DNA from: Ridgeia piscesae
Lineage: Eukaryota > Annelida > Polychaeta > Sabellida > Siboglinidae
Direction of reading: 5' to 3'
Length of the DNA: 64,000 nt
Assembly (NCBI GenBank): GCA_025642075.2
Contig: JAODUO010000867.1
Coordinates: forward strand, 227,501-291,500
Position numbers and translations under genes: made by a program. The notes beneath the pieces are model-generated. The model saw only the letters and a program-made list of their open reading frames with translations, did no database searches and was not told where the DNA came from. Below, piece by piece: positions 1 through 14,003 of this stretch. The first letter of the stretch is position 1. Each line of letters begins with the position of its first letter.

Positions 1-3000
1 CGTCGATGCGCGTCTTGTAGCCGTTCTTGTCGGACGAGGCCGTTGCGACGTTGGCGTTCGAGCACGGCGGCTTCAGCATCTCCCCGGTGTGCAGTTCGTT
101 CTTCAGGAAGGTGACGACGTCGTTGTTGGAGAGCGCGTTGCAGGCGCGCTTGGCCGTGAGCACGTCGGCCGCCGGCGAACACCGTCTCATGCGCAGCACC
201 TCCTCCAAGTGCTGGATCTGACGCGCACGGACGCACCGCAAAAGTCTGACGGCCGACTGGCGCACCATCCAGACGTTGACGAGCGCGAAGAAGATGACAC
301 TCGTGAAGAGGACGGACAGCGGCACGGGCGACATGCGCAGCGGGCTGTGGACGGCCGTCGCCGTGCCGAGCAACGCGACCGGAAGCAGCGCGCGAGCGAC
401 TGCGCATGCGCCAAACCCGACCGCGGCGACGATGAGGTTGCCGCGATGGTGCGGCGGCACGTCGATCTTGCGCATGACGTAGGCGACGTCATCGAAGACG
501 GTGTGCGCCTCCATGAGCACGCACGCCAGGCCGAGCACGGCGTCCTCGCGACACACCGCCATCACGCTGAACGACAGCAGCGCCACCACGTGGTGGATCA
601 CGTTGATATACCACGTGGACGCGCGGTCGGTCGACAGGACCTCGCGCGCCGTCTTGTACGCGTAGCGGCCGGCGTTGATGGCGAAAAGCACGTACAGTGT
701 GAGGCTGAGCTCGTTGAAGAGGAACGGCTCCCGAAAGACGGCCGCCGAACTGGAGAGAGCAGCCAGAATGAGGATCCACGTCAACAGCTGGTCGACGATA
801 CTGGAAGCGAACAAACACAACACGTCAACATCCGGCTAAAAGCTTACTACCGTTGTACAGAGTTTTAGCTTGGAGTTTAGTGTCTATACATAAAGTGTAT
901 TGTTATTATTAAGTCGCGCCGCTCGTAAAACCATTGGTGAAATATAAGAACACATTGTGTACATACAACTTGTGTCACATGATGCAAGTCATGTGACACA
1001 ACCGGGCAATTCAGTCCGCTGACGAAGGCTGTGAGAGACAGCCAAAATATACGGAAAAACTAAACAGGTTTCTTGAGAGGTCATTCCTTTTATTTATAAC
1101 ATGAACCAAAAAACCGGATCTTTACATTCGAACATATTTTCTTGTTGACGCATTTTTTGTAAAAAACAAAAACATTTAATTTCGTGGTATTAAGGATTAG
1201 TAATACGTGACTACATTTTTCAAATGACTAAATAAAGCTTACAATAAGGAAATAATCTCCATCCCTTCTAAAAATTGTTATTGACATCTTACAACATATG
1301 AATATTAATTAGTTTTAATATTGCTGGTTTAGTCTAATTATTTTGTCATATTATATTAATATAATGTGTCATGTGTCTGCATGTGTCTACATAAGAGCCT
1401 CAACAGAAACAAGAGCTAGAACTGTAGTGTGTTATACGTACATTTAAACGTACTCTACTCCGTGTTTCTATTTATGTAGGTTGTGTACAAACGTACATTT
1501 TGTACTAAATAAATCTATCTATTTATCTACATATCCTTTTGATGCAAATTTATAACTTAGGTTTCGGGAGTCCTGCGCCAAATTGCCCATGAAAACAACA
1601 TTGGGTACGGGTCATTTATATTATGACTGGAGTCAACATTTCATGTCTATCGCAAGACATAAGTAAAACATTTCTGTTATTTATTAGACACCTGGTGCCA
1701 CAACTTGACCTGTTGTCCGTGACCTCACAACATCGGTGTCCTCATTTAGACAAAGTTAGTTTTGTTTGTGAGAGAGTCAGCGATAATTTCGCATGGCGTC
1801 TAACATTGATATTTTGCGGTCATGTTGGTTGATATATTAAAATCATCGTATCAGTGTTTGGAAACTTTCGCCTGAGCGGGTGAGAAGTGACGCCAAATGG
1901 AAAGAAGTGAAATTTCGTCTGATATCGGCCGACGTCTGCGTTTTGAGAAAACCCCTTAATGATAAATGTGTTGCTTTGGCATTGCCCTCGCCATCCTTCA
2001 ACGTGTAACCCCCTACCACCCCTCGCTAAGTGTACACAAGTGTACTTTCACTTAATTGGTGTGTGACATAAATCACTTCAACGCGCGACTTAATGCATGC
2101 CGGGGTTACTGTAACATGTGTGTACAAGTACCAAATAAATTGCTAAAATACAGCTGAATAAACCACACGTTCGGGTTTGAGTCGGGTGTTCTGTCGACGT
2201 CACGAGACCTACACGCACTGACGGTGTCTCTGACGTCATATCTCTCTAGAGACACGCAAATCATGCAGAAGCCCGTGCTTGGGCATCAATTTAACCGCCC
2301 CTATTCAGACTGGGTCACGTATATTCCCCATCGCGCCGTTACGTATAGGCCGACACTTGACAGAAACACTACGCAGATTTCAATACTTATCCTCGTATGC
2401 AGGTAAATCAAAAGAGGATTTATCTGAAGTAGATTCTGGCGCAATATAAATTCCAATATCATTATTGCTTCCTCGCGCGTGACCATTGTGCGCTACGCTC
2501 GTCTCAGATTAAAAAGCACGAATACTACTAAATCGTCTGGCGTATAACCAAGATAACAAATTTATTTATTATGCCCAACTTGTATAGGCATGACAATCTG
2601 TGCCGACAGAAACAGATTGGTAAATTGCGGACCTGTGTATTTACGACTTACTATTCAGCCCTGACCACGGTTATCAGACGTAACTGGAATTGCGTAATCT
2701 GAACCTTTCCTTGCCAATCCTCCTACATTAGTCACTGCCCAGCGCCATCCATACATCGGAGAATCGGAAGCGGACACGGTGGTCAGATCGTGATCACACG
2801 AGACCCGTCCCTTTTGCCCTGACACGTTCAGTGTACTGCCTTGCGGAAAGGTCATACGGGGCCCGCTTCTATGGCGCCTTATAAATAAATGCGCAATGTG
2901 TTTGTGTACAGAAGTGTAGAGTATTACGTGAGGTCTGTTCATAGCCATGTATAACCGGGAAGTAAATCGCCACGACGGAGCCACCTATCGCGTGAAACTC

Positions 3001-4604
3001 GTACTAATTGCACGCTTTTGTTTAAAATTACCAAAACCGGGAAACACAACCGTCTCGATGGTGCGTTAAATTTGGCGGGTATCGGCTGTGCTTGTGGGGG
3101 CATTTTATTGGTGGGGACGGTTGTGTTGGGAGAAAAATCCCAAACTCTATACGAGTGTTCGCTTTGACGCCACTCCCTCCGCACAGATACAGTCAGTATT
3201 CACCCGCCTCGACCAGTCATCATGTTTCTCTTACGCATAAAACATGTACGCGTCTGATTGGCAGAGTGTAAACTACGTACAAAGCAGGATGACGTCAGAA
3301 TGTAATTTAAAAAAAATCGTTTTATGTAGACGTCGAAGTGGCCGCGAGGGAAAGTTTCACGATTTTCGCAAACTTCCTGGTTCAACCGTTCCCCAAGCGC
3401 CGCTAACATGTCTGAAATAACACTGTCTTTCACGACTGTACAACTCGCTGTAGTGCGGTTGTGAATTGTTGAAAATTTTATAGTGGTTTTACCTTGACTT
3501 GGTAACGATACCCACTAATAAATGCTATTTTTATATGTCCAACTACTGATGAATCTTGTTCACAAACGTGCCACAAGTCAGGTACGTCATTTCGGGCACG
3601 TTGTTGGGGGTAAATGCAATATTCACAACTTCAGAACCGGCAGCTGCGTCTGTCCGCGGTACCCAGGGGCGAGTAGTGGGATCATCGGACTCTCGGTCTG
3701 CGCTTCCCAAACACAACTTCTCAAAGTTTGTTGGGGTTAATCCTATATCCAGCCTCCCCCAACCTAAATCTGTAACTACACGATCACCTTGATTCACACG
3801 CCTTTTCGGCTTTTGCTTTGCCCCTTGTTACTGTTATTTAACTAGTCTTACTTTCCGCTCTTTCGGTACGCTAACTTTACTTGATTAACGTAGCACTATA
3901 CTTTGTATTACTTACATCAATATAGTACTAAAGGGAACTAATATTATTTTAAGTACATTTGATATACCTCACGAGGATTTCATATAAGCCGAAACCCATA
4001 TAACCACTTTGCAGTTGGGCGCCCGAGATTTAAAGCGTGTAGGAGGAAAGAATCTCAAAGTTATGCCTATGAGCTCAGTACATCAACCACAGTATTTGAT
4101 TTGACCACCGACCCTGTCTCTGCTTCTCAACAAAGCAAAACAAAACATAATGGGCGTCGTCTGGTTACACCCCTTATGGCGGTGTGGTGGTCCCAGATTC
4201 GACCAGTCCAGGATTCGTACGAATCTGGGACCGCGACGGTAACGGTCCCAGATTCGTACCGAGTCAGGATTCGCCTTTGTTACTAACGTAGTTTCCGTTA
4301 GTAAAACATCAAGTATTGAAATAATATTGTTATCACGCACATCTTAAATGGATTAACTTATGTGATCATGTTCAATCATTCGAACGTGTTGTGTTATTTA
4401 GTCGAATCTCGGCCGGGCATGACGTATCCCGTTGCCACTACGTCAGAGCGCGTCAGAAAAGATAAAAGCGAACATTGCGCATGCGCGCGCATGCCCGATA
4501 TGCGTTTAGACGAATCCTGGACTGGTCGAATCTGGGACCACCACAGCGGCTACGTGCAGGCCAAGTAATTAAAGGATCATATATAATAGTTTTCCAGCAA
4601 TGCA

Positions 4605-4672
<68 letters not shown>

Positions 4673-5375
4673 TTTTAAATACACAGTCGCATCATATATT
4701 AGTTCTTAGAAACTATTTCTGAATAATAGCGTTCTCAGTCAACGTATAGGAAGCAATCAAGATACTATGTTAACTTCCGACATAGCACTTTCACACCAAA
4801 GCGTTGTGTTAAAATGCTGTATTTCTAGTGTATATGCTACGATATGTCACGAATAATAAACTGGATCTGAGGCTATATTAAATAAATAATTATTATTACT
4901 ACTACTATTGTTATTATTATTATTTTTGTTGTTTTTGTTATAATATTTATTATTATTATACTAGTATAGTTATGTCTAAATGTCATTCTTATGCGTAATT
5001 ATAATAACATAATGCACGAGATACGTTCACCCATAAGACACACAAATATAATATGCAAATAAACACACACGCACACGCACACGCACACGCACACGCACAC
5101 GCACACGCACACGCACACGCACACGCACACGCACACACACACCCACCAACACACCCACCCCCCACACACAAACAAACGTGTCAGTGTACTCACATGCGAG
5201 GCAATACCTCCGGTCGGTCTTCGTGAAACTCCGCCAACTGTGTAATCCACGGCCGCCCGGCGACACGTCTCTTGGCCGCCCGGGCCCAACAGCTGAGTAG
5301 CCGACCGACAACACACGACGCAACACCGACTGCGTTGACGGTGAGCGACGCCACAAGCACTGGCCGTGTCCACAT
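1..5375 (-). CDS. TLC-domain multi-pass membrane protein (3' end missing)
   Basis: Two exons join in phase. Exon 1 (5194-5375) starts at ATG 5375 and ends in a strong donor (CGCAT|GTGAGT). Exon 2 (1-800) follows a pyrimidine-rich acceptor (gttcgcttccag) and stays open to the window edge, so the C-terminus is missing. About 327 residues are visible. The N-terminus is hydrophobic and followed by a basic stretch (WARAAKRR). Exon 2 encodes several hydrophobic helices with WYINVIHHVVALLSF at about residues 124-138 and LMEAHTVFDD further on. This matches the TLC pattern (His-His pair in a membrane helix, then an acidic helix) of TRAM/LAG1/CLN8 and TLCD/FAM57 proteins, which act in ER or plasma membrane lipid metabolism. 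The subfamily cannot be settled. The exons are much more GC-rich than the surrounding DNA. Family call is fairly sure; specific function is unknown. Confidence 0.75.
970..1001. repeat. Perfect short hairpin
   Basis: Arms ttgtgtcacatga (970-982) and tcatgtgacacaa (989-1001) are exact inverse complements around a 6-base loop. It lies inside the TLC intron. No role is evident. Confidence 0.6.
4184..4544. mobile_element. MITE-like element with 34-bp perfect terminal inverted repeats
   Basis: Positions 4184-4217 and 4511-4544 are exact inverted copies of each other (outer end gtggtggtcccagattcg). The 361-bp body has no coding capacity and contains further copies of the CAGATTCG motif just inside the left arm. 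This is the structure of a non-autonomous DNA transposon or fold-back element. No convincing target-site duplication was seen, so the superfamily is not assigned. Confidence 0.6.
4606..4672. repeat. (AT)n microsatellite
   Basis: An essentially pure AT dinucleotide run of about 65 bp. Confidence 0.9.
5064..5166. repeat. (CACACG)n / (CA)n microsatellite
   Basis: Hexanucleotide cacacg repeats grade into CA repeats. On the minus strand they lie just downstream of the TLC exon 1 donor, so the transcript would carry GU-rich RNA there. Confidence 0.9.
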
Positions 5376-5700
5376 GACGAGACTTGACGTAACACTTTGA
5401 CGTATCACGTTATAACGGCGTTATTCCTACAAACGCGTGCTCACTTGAGGCACGCTACGAGTGTAACAAGTCCGGAACATCTCAACACGGCGGTAGTATA
5501 CCGACTTTATAGTAGCCAAACAGGGACGTTCCCCTTCACACCAGTGTTTCCCGGCACTTGTCAGCGGCCGAATGGGCCAGCAGGGGATACTGAACGAAAC
5601 AGGAAGTAAACCTGATTCGATCGGACTCGCGCTCGCAACGCGACGGGGAATTCCCTTTCTGGCGGCCGCCGTCCAATCATTGGCTGAGCGGCACCACTGC
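5376..5700 (-). promoter_or_regulatory. Candidate promoter of the TLC gene
   Basis: GC-rich DNA directly upstream of the TLC start codon. It carries two TGACGT (CRE half-site-like) motifs at 5385-5390 and 5398-5403 and a CCAAT/ATTGG pair at 5673-5683. No TATA box is placed with confidence. Promoter identity is inferred from position and motif content only. Confidence 0.35.
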
Positions 5701-5754
5701 ACTACAGCCGTGTATTTATGTGTGGTGTTGTGGTGGGGCGGAGGGCAGTGTATT

Positions 5755-6008
<254 letters not shown>

Positions 6009-6481
6009 TGCATTCCTGTACGTTTTTCTATCATTTCATGTACACAAAATGCAGCCTGACGTTTATATTAGTGATAACATTTCGAACTGCACACTTTCTA
6101 TTGTTTTGATGTTGTTATGCAGACACGTCCGACATAGCTTGAGTAGGAATCTGAATCTGCAATATGCCGCTTACCAGTGACGTTTTCTCAAAAGCCCCAT
6201 TTTATTATCTTACCGTAAACATTCCCTTCTATTGGCTGCAGCGTTGGCTTGCTACGATTGGTAGGTGTGTAGTCATCTACACGCATGGGTTGAACTGAAT
6301 GCATTGCGCCTAACAATGGTCACGCTTCGCTAGATCCCTCTATAGTGGTGACAGCGTTGTCGTTTAGTCACTGCGACAGGGGTTTCCCCTCCAAGTTGGA
6401 CACATGTGTTAGGAGCTGTTTATTAGCCAATCACATGAGACCAGATTTAACCAATGTGTTATATAACTACAATGCGTTTGA

Positions 6482-6568
6482 CATCTAATCTCCAACTCTT
6501 ATCTCGCTAAATAAGCCCTTACGTTTTGTAAGGGGTTATTTAGCTGGATACGAGTTGGAGATTAGGTG
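6482..6568. repeat. Imperfect 41-bp-arm hairpin
   Basis: Left arm begins catctaatctccaactc and right arm ends gagttggagattaggtg. The arms pair with a few mismatches around a short TTTT loop. It looks like the end of a fold-back element; no gene is nearby. Confidence 0.6.
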
Positions 6569-7536
6569 TGTGTACGTGTGTGCGTGCGTGCGTGTGTGTG
6601 CTTTCTTGCGCAACGTGGGCGTATATGTAGGGCATGCGTGTGTGCATAGGCGCATGCATATACATAGATCTGCATGTGTGTAGATGTGAGTGCATGTGTC
6701 TCTGTGCGAGTGTACTGATATGTTGCATGCATGATCGATGCATTTGTGAATGCTAGCATGTGTGCACATGTGGATGTATGCGAATATACGTGCATTTCAG
6801 CATGCGCGTTAACAAAAGTATGTTATATATTCGCGTAAAGTATGTTATATATTCGCGTATGCGCTTATGCATACATATAGGACTATATCTCCATAGATGC
6901 GCGCGTGTTTGTATGCGTATTCTAATCACAAATAGCAACAGTTTCTCATCTTTCAACACATTCCGATAACAGCCTATCACAGGCTTCGTGGTCTCTTGTT
7001 AGACATTTGTCAATGACTTCCTGCTGAACTATGTCGAGGGTGTGTGTGAAACATGTGTACATTATATACACTGGTACGTCGGCGTCTACCCTCACGCAGT
7101 GGTTATGACACTGATACTAACCGGGAATTTCCTCGCGCAATGTCTCGCGTCAGGCCCGGAAGTAGAGCGAAGGTAATCAGCCTTGCCGTGGCAGCATTCC
7201 TCCAGAAACCCGGTCGTGACATCCTTTTCAACTACGCGCTTTCCTACTTCCTCGTTCAAAATGTCTGCTGCACTCAACAAAAATCCCCTTCAAAATTCAT
7301 GGCAACTTCCCTCGTATCTATCGGAAGTAATATATTGCGTGGGCCACTACCACGCGTCATTGTTAAGTACACGGGTATTTCAGTCGCCAGAGTAGACTGT
7401 AAAATCAGTAGACGATGGATAAATACAGTCATTATGTTACCTGAAACAGCCTTTGGAATATTGAGCTCCCCCAACTTCTCCCGGACGAATTCCGACAAGT
7501 CAACAATCTACGCTCCGTTTCAATGGGTCCGCAAGA

Positions 7537-7711
<175 letters not shown>

Positions 7712-8090
7712 ATTCACGTAGATTCATATTTTATTTGCTAAATTTCAGCTCAATACACGCATAAACGACGAAGATATGGTAGCACAAGCAGAGAACGAAT
7801 TGTTTTATAATATAGATTATAATACAATAGAACTTTGGAACGGACGGGTCCATAGTATGGCGTCATAATAATACTTATGCCTTTGACGTCCACCAAGTGT
7901 CAAGTGTACGGCGGTAGTTTGATAAGCTTCACGGTCCAGTTGCTGGGCGAACAGCTGTTCTAACTTCACGGTCTGTCCTGGGGTTTACTTTGATATTATC
8001 CCGACTTATATGTCTCAAGAATAGTGACATTGATTAATGCTACTGTTATTAATGGTCGTTGTTTGTGGATTCCATCGAGCATAACGCCTC

Positions 8091-8149
<59 letters not shown>

Positions 8150-8185
8150 GCTCTCTGTCTGTCTGTCTGCTCTCTGTCTGTCTCT
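8091..8185. repeat. (TCTG)n tetranucleotide array
   Basis: TCTG repeats with two interruptions. The right flank cattcacgt...ttcatacgtcgatc matches that of the neighbouring CTGC and AGCC arrays. Confidence 0.9.
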
Positions 8186-8291
8186 TTCCCTCTCCCCCCC
8201 TCTCTCGCTCATTCACGTGAATAGACGATGTTGAATTTCATACGTCGATCGACACTTAATACCAAACCTCCTGAACTGGCACATAGCGCCT

Positions 8292-8548
<257 letters not shown>

Positions 8549-9929
8549 TGCCTCGTTCACGTAGATTCATACGTCGATCCAGCGTACAGACCAACAGTCC
8601 CGAACTGACACATCGAGAAATCCGAATGACGTCACATGTGTTATCGCACTCCTCCTTCCACGCGACTCACAGGAAACCCCCGGCGCGTGTTGTGTGGCGT
8701 GCGTCACGCGGATGTAGTTTCAAGTCACCCTTTGACAGCCATCTGTTCGGCCGACTTCGATTGGCCTACTCGGGTTACTCGGGTAACCCTAACGTGGTAT
8801 TCGGTTTATGGTAACTTACACTGCGCACGCAGTACCACGAGAGTAATCCAACTGAACAGCGACGGTCGTGATCACGGAGATAAACCCCTTATGTAAATGC
8901 ATTATATAAAGTAATCAGTTGTCCAAATTGTGATGTTCATCTTCTTGGTCTTAAATAATAATACATAGCACATGGTGACTTTAACATGTAATAAAAGCAC
9001 ATTTAAATGGTTGTTTAATTAATTTCTCGTGTTATAGGTGCCTACGTTCCTTATTGGCTGTCACTGCTAACGACGTCAGTTATTCGAGTGAATCCCCTCC
9101 AAATCGCGAAGGTGGCGGCCTTGAAGTTTCACCTTGTTTATCTAGGTCAAAAGGGTCACGTGAGCAAGTGATCTTGGATGTTCAATTCTTGTGTTATTCG
9201 GGTTACTCGCGTAGCTCAATGGAAGGCGGCGTTCGAGTTTGAGATGACAACACGCGGGGTCTATTTCACACACAGCTGGCACACGCTTGTTGTTATACGT
9301 ATATCGTGCTCGGATATGTTGTAACAACCGCCGCCGAGTTTCAACAACCAAAAGCAGCTTAAACTTAATAATCTTTATGTTCCGTATGAAATATCTGCCA
9401 CACAAAATGGATATTAAGTCGCCAAATGTAATGTGTACCTTTTTGGATTTCAGTGATATCTCATCTGTTGAAATATATTCGGTGGTTTATTTGTTGCAAA
9501 AAATCGCAAATGTTAAAGCCGAAGTTGTGAGAAACGATGTGTGACGTATAAGAAGAATCCTTTACGGCCGAGTTAACACGAACACCTTATTGTGACGTGA
9601 TCAACCCTTATAGTTGCGTATTGTTTTGGCGAATTTCATCCAGAACGTAAACTGTAACTTTACATCCGTTAATTGATTCCTGTTGCGCAAGTTGCGTATG
9701 CTACCGGGTCAGATTCCGTTGTACTACGGATGTACGCTACTGTAATGCAGCGGCATTATGTTGTAATATGTTGTAATATTGCCGTATCCTGTGTGAATGT
9801 TAAACGGACGTATGTGGTTGTGAAATGGCAGTATATCATTATGAAACGAACGTATCTTGTTGTACATTCTAAACGGCCGTCCCCCTTTATGATACGGTCA
9901 TATCCTGACAGCGTATCAAGTACAAATAC
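8549..9929. other. Intergenic, no gene recognised
   Basis: Short ORFs only, with no recognised domain. Degenerate repeats of aaacgg.cgtat..tgttgt type run through about 9720-9910, leading into the palindrome at 9930. Confidence 0.4.
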
Positions 9930-10040
9930 TATTTAGATGTAATAAATAAATAACAAGTTATGGCAATAACACAACGGTCATATCCCGTTGTACTATTGCC
10001 ATAACCCGTTGTTTATTTATTTATTTATTACATCTAAATA
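9930..10040. repeat. Inverted repeat with about 40-bp arms
   Basis: tatttagatgtaataaat (from 9930) is mirrored by atttattacatctaaata (to 10040), with ttatggcaata / tattgccataa inside. The right arm has one extra tttatt unit. Confidence 0.65.
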
Positions 10041-11440
10041 ATATTTTAATGGATAATTTTTCATTTTAAACGACATAGTATTTATATTGTTAATTTCATT
10101 GTAACTCATTTTACTGTTTACAGGCACTACGTAACTCAAACACCAGAATACATTCCCATTTGACCAGAAATGTACATTGCATTTTGAAAATGGCGATTCA
10201 AACTTTATTATTATTATTGTAATACGGTCGTATTTGTAAAAGTAATCGAGTATCCATGTCTAAGTAGCAGCAGGTGCAGTGCTATGAAAGACGCAGTCTA
10301 TGTTGCTTAGATGATGTCCGTAGCGTTGACAATACACAGGCGTAGCGTGGACAATAAATACACAGACGTGTTTGCAACTTCACAGGAACATGTTATATCT
10401 CAGCAATGCTGAATGTTTACACAGCACGCACAATCAGACAAGTAACTCAATCGGGGACACGTCAAATTGTACTTCCTGATTGTGATACGCTGTATGAATT
10501 ATGCATGGAATAGTTGAACTCGCTGCAGTACGGTTGTCTGCAAGGAGCAATCAATAGTGCGTCGACTGTAGAGTGTAGACCAGCAGAAGTCGTCAAGTAC
10601 TAAAGTACACATTTATAATTAATAACAGAAATTACTCAGTAAAAACAAATTGGTTAATATGTATTTCAAGGCTTATGTTAGAGAGACTAAAATACGAATA
10701 ATATTACTACGAGCCACTGGCACATTTATTTAATAATTATGCTTTGGTATGTTAATGATTCGTCTTCTATAATGAAATGTTTACGTCAGTGACGCCAAAA
10801 TAGATTTTCTATAAAATTCAAGATTTATATCAGCCCAAGATAAAACACCCTGAGTGTGTTCTATTGAGGGTGCATCATTTCTTAACAATACAACCCCATT
10901 ACCAAATATGTACATAAATCTTTGCAATCCACCCAAAATGCTTGGTTCTCATGCTCTCACTGTGACTTTTGCAGAATCATGATGATAACTACACAGTTGT
11001 GATTGAAAGCATGCCAGTGACGTAGGGTTCCTAAGGACTACTAAATAAAATCTTCATTCCTACTATTCATTGTACATACACAAATACTGTCATAATAACG
11101 GGGAGAACAAGAAACGACATGAACATTGATGTTAAAATATGGATATATATATATATATAATATATATATATGCATTCTTTGACACATGTTTTTGGGCATT
11201 TATGATGAGCAGTTTTCCATCAAACATATGATTATAAAGTCACGGAGAAAGTCACAGGAAATAATGAAACAACTAGAGTTCTTTATATTTACAATACAAG
11301 TGGAAATATTAAATATATGTGGCTAAACATTTGTTTTAACCATAACAAACTAGCTTAAACCTAATAATAAATTCAATGTAAAAAGTTGATGACTTCTGCT
11401 CAAATGTCTATGAAAATAGGCAAGACTATAATATTGTGGA
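10041..11440. other. Intergenic AT-rich stretch
   Basis: No ORF of note and no recognised element. A short TA run occurs near 11143-11171. Confidence 0.4.
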
Positions 11441-11745
11441 ATAGATTGTTGATGGCTCCAAAATATGGTTATGTTGTAAGAAATGTACTTACATTGGAGC
11501 TTACCTTTTGAAACATAGGACACTTCGACCTGTCATCAGGTCTTGGTCACATACTCGTATCACGTGTGTTGGCTCATGTTTCAGAGGGATAATTTGGTTG
11601 TAGAAACTTGAGCCAACACAGGTGACACCAGTGTGGGACCAAGGTCTGTAGACAATGGGTCGAAATGTCCTACATTTCATGCTCCAAAGTAAGCTAATTT
11701 CTTACAACATAGGCATGACTAAGTCAGTTTCCAAAATATCTGCAG
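11441..11745. mobile_element. Fold-back (palindromic) element, about 300 bp
   Basis: The left half (ttgtaagaaatgtacttac, then ggacacttcgacc, ttggctca) is followed in reverse complement by the right half (tgagccaacac, gggtcgaaatgtcc, tttcttacaacat). The whole forms an imperfect long palindrome typical of a fold-back MITE. No coding sequence. Confidence 0.55.
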
Positions 11746-11932
11746 TAATCATGCATAACACATGGTATAATTTGTGTGTCCCATTGTCAGTGAAAATATG
11801 CAAGACAGTGGCAGGGCTTTCTCAGAGTATTCATCTCAATTGTCAAACTTTATTTTGCTGAATTATCTGTGATAAGCTGTTTACTTAATTTATACCAGTA
11901 GTCTTGGAATAAAATAATGTAGGTTATTTTTC

Positions 11933-11935
<3 letters not shown>

Positions 11936-11973
<38 letters not shown>

Positions 11974-12153
11974 TATAACTGACGATATCCCTTATATTAC
12001 AGCATATAATATATACATACATGCATGCATGCATGCATGCATGCATGCATGCATGCATGCATACATACATACATACATACATACATACATACATACATAC
12101 ATACATACATACATACATACATACATACATACCTACATACATACATACATACC

Positions 12154-12181
<28 letters not shown>
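11936..12181. repeat. (AT)n, (GCAT)n and (ACAT)n arrays
   Basis: TA run at 11936-11971, then GCAT units (about 12020-12060) grading into ACAT units to 12181. The MYVC / IHTY ORFs are artefacts. Confidence 0.9.
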
Positions 12182-12184
<3 letters not shown>

Positions 12185-14003
12185 TACATTTATCTACCTA
12201 ACTGCTATGTGTAGCCTTTATGGTATCAAACTCATATCTGGCACACAGTAAATGTTCAACATTAATGTTAATAACACGTATAAGAAACCAATACCAAATG
12301 TGCTATGATAAAAGCAAACAAGAATCGTAAACCACAGTTACCTGACTTCAACAGAATCTCACACAAATACCAACTATTTCAACATTACTTCATTATTCTT
12401 ATGTACGATCAGTATTTTAACTCAAAAACTATAGCAATAAACGTACCGCTTAACTGTTACTTATATAACTGAAACCTGGATTCCAGTGTTAACCCAACAG
12501 CTCTGAAAGTAGGTGAGTCTTCAGAAAGTTTGTTCTAATGCCCACAATTTAGGCACAGGTCACCCACTTAAACCAGAACCTTTGTACAAGTTGTATAGTG
12601 TACATGAATAGTTTCTAAACACTCAATTTGTAAGCAGTCCTTTCCAGACATAAATGCCCCTATGTCCACCTTGGACTACTGGGCATCTCCTATGATCTGA
12701 TCATGCATATTTAGTGTTAAACTGTCACTATGATACCATCTTCTGACATAATGATTGGCCATTGTCAACATAACATCAACAACATAAACTTGCCACCAAA
12801 CTGGCAATGTACTCTGATGTTACTCCAAGGTTGTTCCCGTTATTTAATGATTTAACGCACTTGGATGATCCTTTGGAAATGTACATCCAACTGTGGAGAA
12901 ACTTTCCAAAAACCCTGGATCCTGGTTATTTTCCATTCACAGAAATTCAACACCAAGAACCTCCATTTAAGGGAGTCTGTCAAGCTGTCTAACTCCTGCA
13001 CTGGGGTAGTTGGTGGCACACATTCAATTACCTGCCTAACTCCTACGTAATGTACTTGAGAGCAAAATGCAAATATTTCTTGCTTATAATTTCACAAAAC
13101 ACGTGCAACTTTACGATGATGGTAAAAAGGTTGGAGTAACTCATGTACTCTGATCTCATGATCTGGCTAAAGTGCACGGTGATTAGTCCCAGGGAAAATA
13201 CATAAACAACTAGACAAACAAGCCGGTGTCAACAATAATATTTGTTGTTATTATGACATATACCTTTAGTGGAAGACACACTGAAAGAAATATTTCATCC
13301 AATATTTTTCCGTGATGGCTGGAGGAAGGCGACTGGGAAAAAGATGAACCCAGCACAGCTTGGAAACACAGCTGTTAAATGATGAAGGTGATGACAGATG
13401 CTTTTACACTCACGTATCATGTGATAAGGTCTGAATAAATAATTGTCAGTCTGTTACTCACAGGTGAATTACTGACGTATAAAACCCTTGAAATTCTTCC
13501 CATCTGAGCTGTATGTCGTGTGAACCACATAACGTATGCAATAGTTTACCACAACTCAGACTTTACTCACCGATATTAAGATAAAAACATCACAATGTTG
13601 CAATGCTTCCAGGTGATCGCCAGAAAACACACATAAGAATTATGCAAAATAGCAATATTAATATACATAATATTGAAGGTTGGCTTAAATGTGTTGAATT
13701 TCAAGGGCTCATAATTCACTTGAAATACCAGGTGGAAAGTAGTAACCCCAACGCGTACTCATCTGTCTAATAAATATGCATCTGCAGTGGACTCACCAAC
13801 TTGACCCTAGCAACAAGTCACCGTGTTGATGACCATCTGTCTTCTCCTGGGGAGACAGGTTCTTTGTCTCAATGCACAGGTCTCCAAATGTGACATACAC
13901 CAACAGACTGGTAAGGCTGTGCAGGCAAACATTGTTCCTGGTGTAGTCTTCAAGTTAATCCAGCCCCAACAAAGTTCACACCTAATTCTCCTGTTGACTA
14001 CCA
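12182..14003. other. Intergenic stretch downstream of BOLA3
   Basis: Nothing recognisable beyond short chance ORFs. It contains the 3' flank of the minus-strand BOLA3 gene. Confidence 0.4.

Larger units (their letters stand above)
801..5193 (-). other. Intron 1 of the TLC gene
   Basis: AT-rich intron DNA. It holds a perfect 13-bp-arm hairpin at 970-1001, an inverted-repeat element at 4184-4544, an AT array at about 4606-4672 and a CACACG array at about 5064-5166 that ends about 30 bp from the exon 1 donor. I saw no further exon that preserves phase between exons 1 and 2. Confidence 0.5.

Noticed and set aside
89..868. 259-codon plus-strand ORF rich in Arg, His and Asp
   Set aside because: It is the antisense of the TLC-domain exon, whose minus-strand frame encodes membrane helices with a TLC signature and has splice signals.
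7261..7326. Possible first exon on plus (MSAALNKNPLQNSW) after a promoter-like stretch, with a GTAATA donor
   Set aside because: No matching downstream exon or recognised family was found; the context alone is too weak.
9190..9245. tRNA-like sequence (gtagctcaatgg ... gttcgagttt)
   Set aside because: Box spacing and the acceptor stem do not form a tRNA; perhaps a scrap of SINE.
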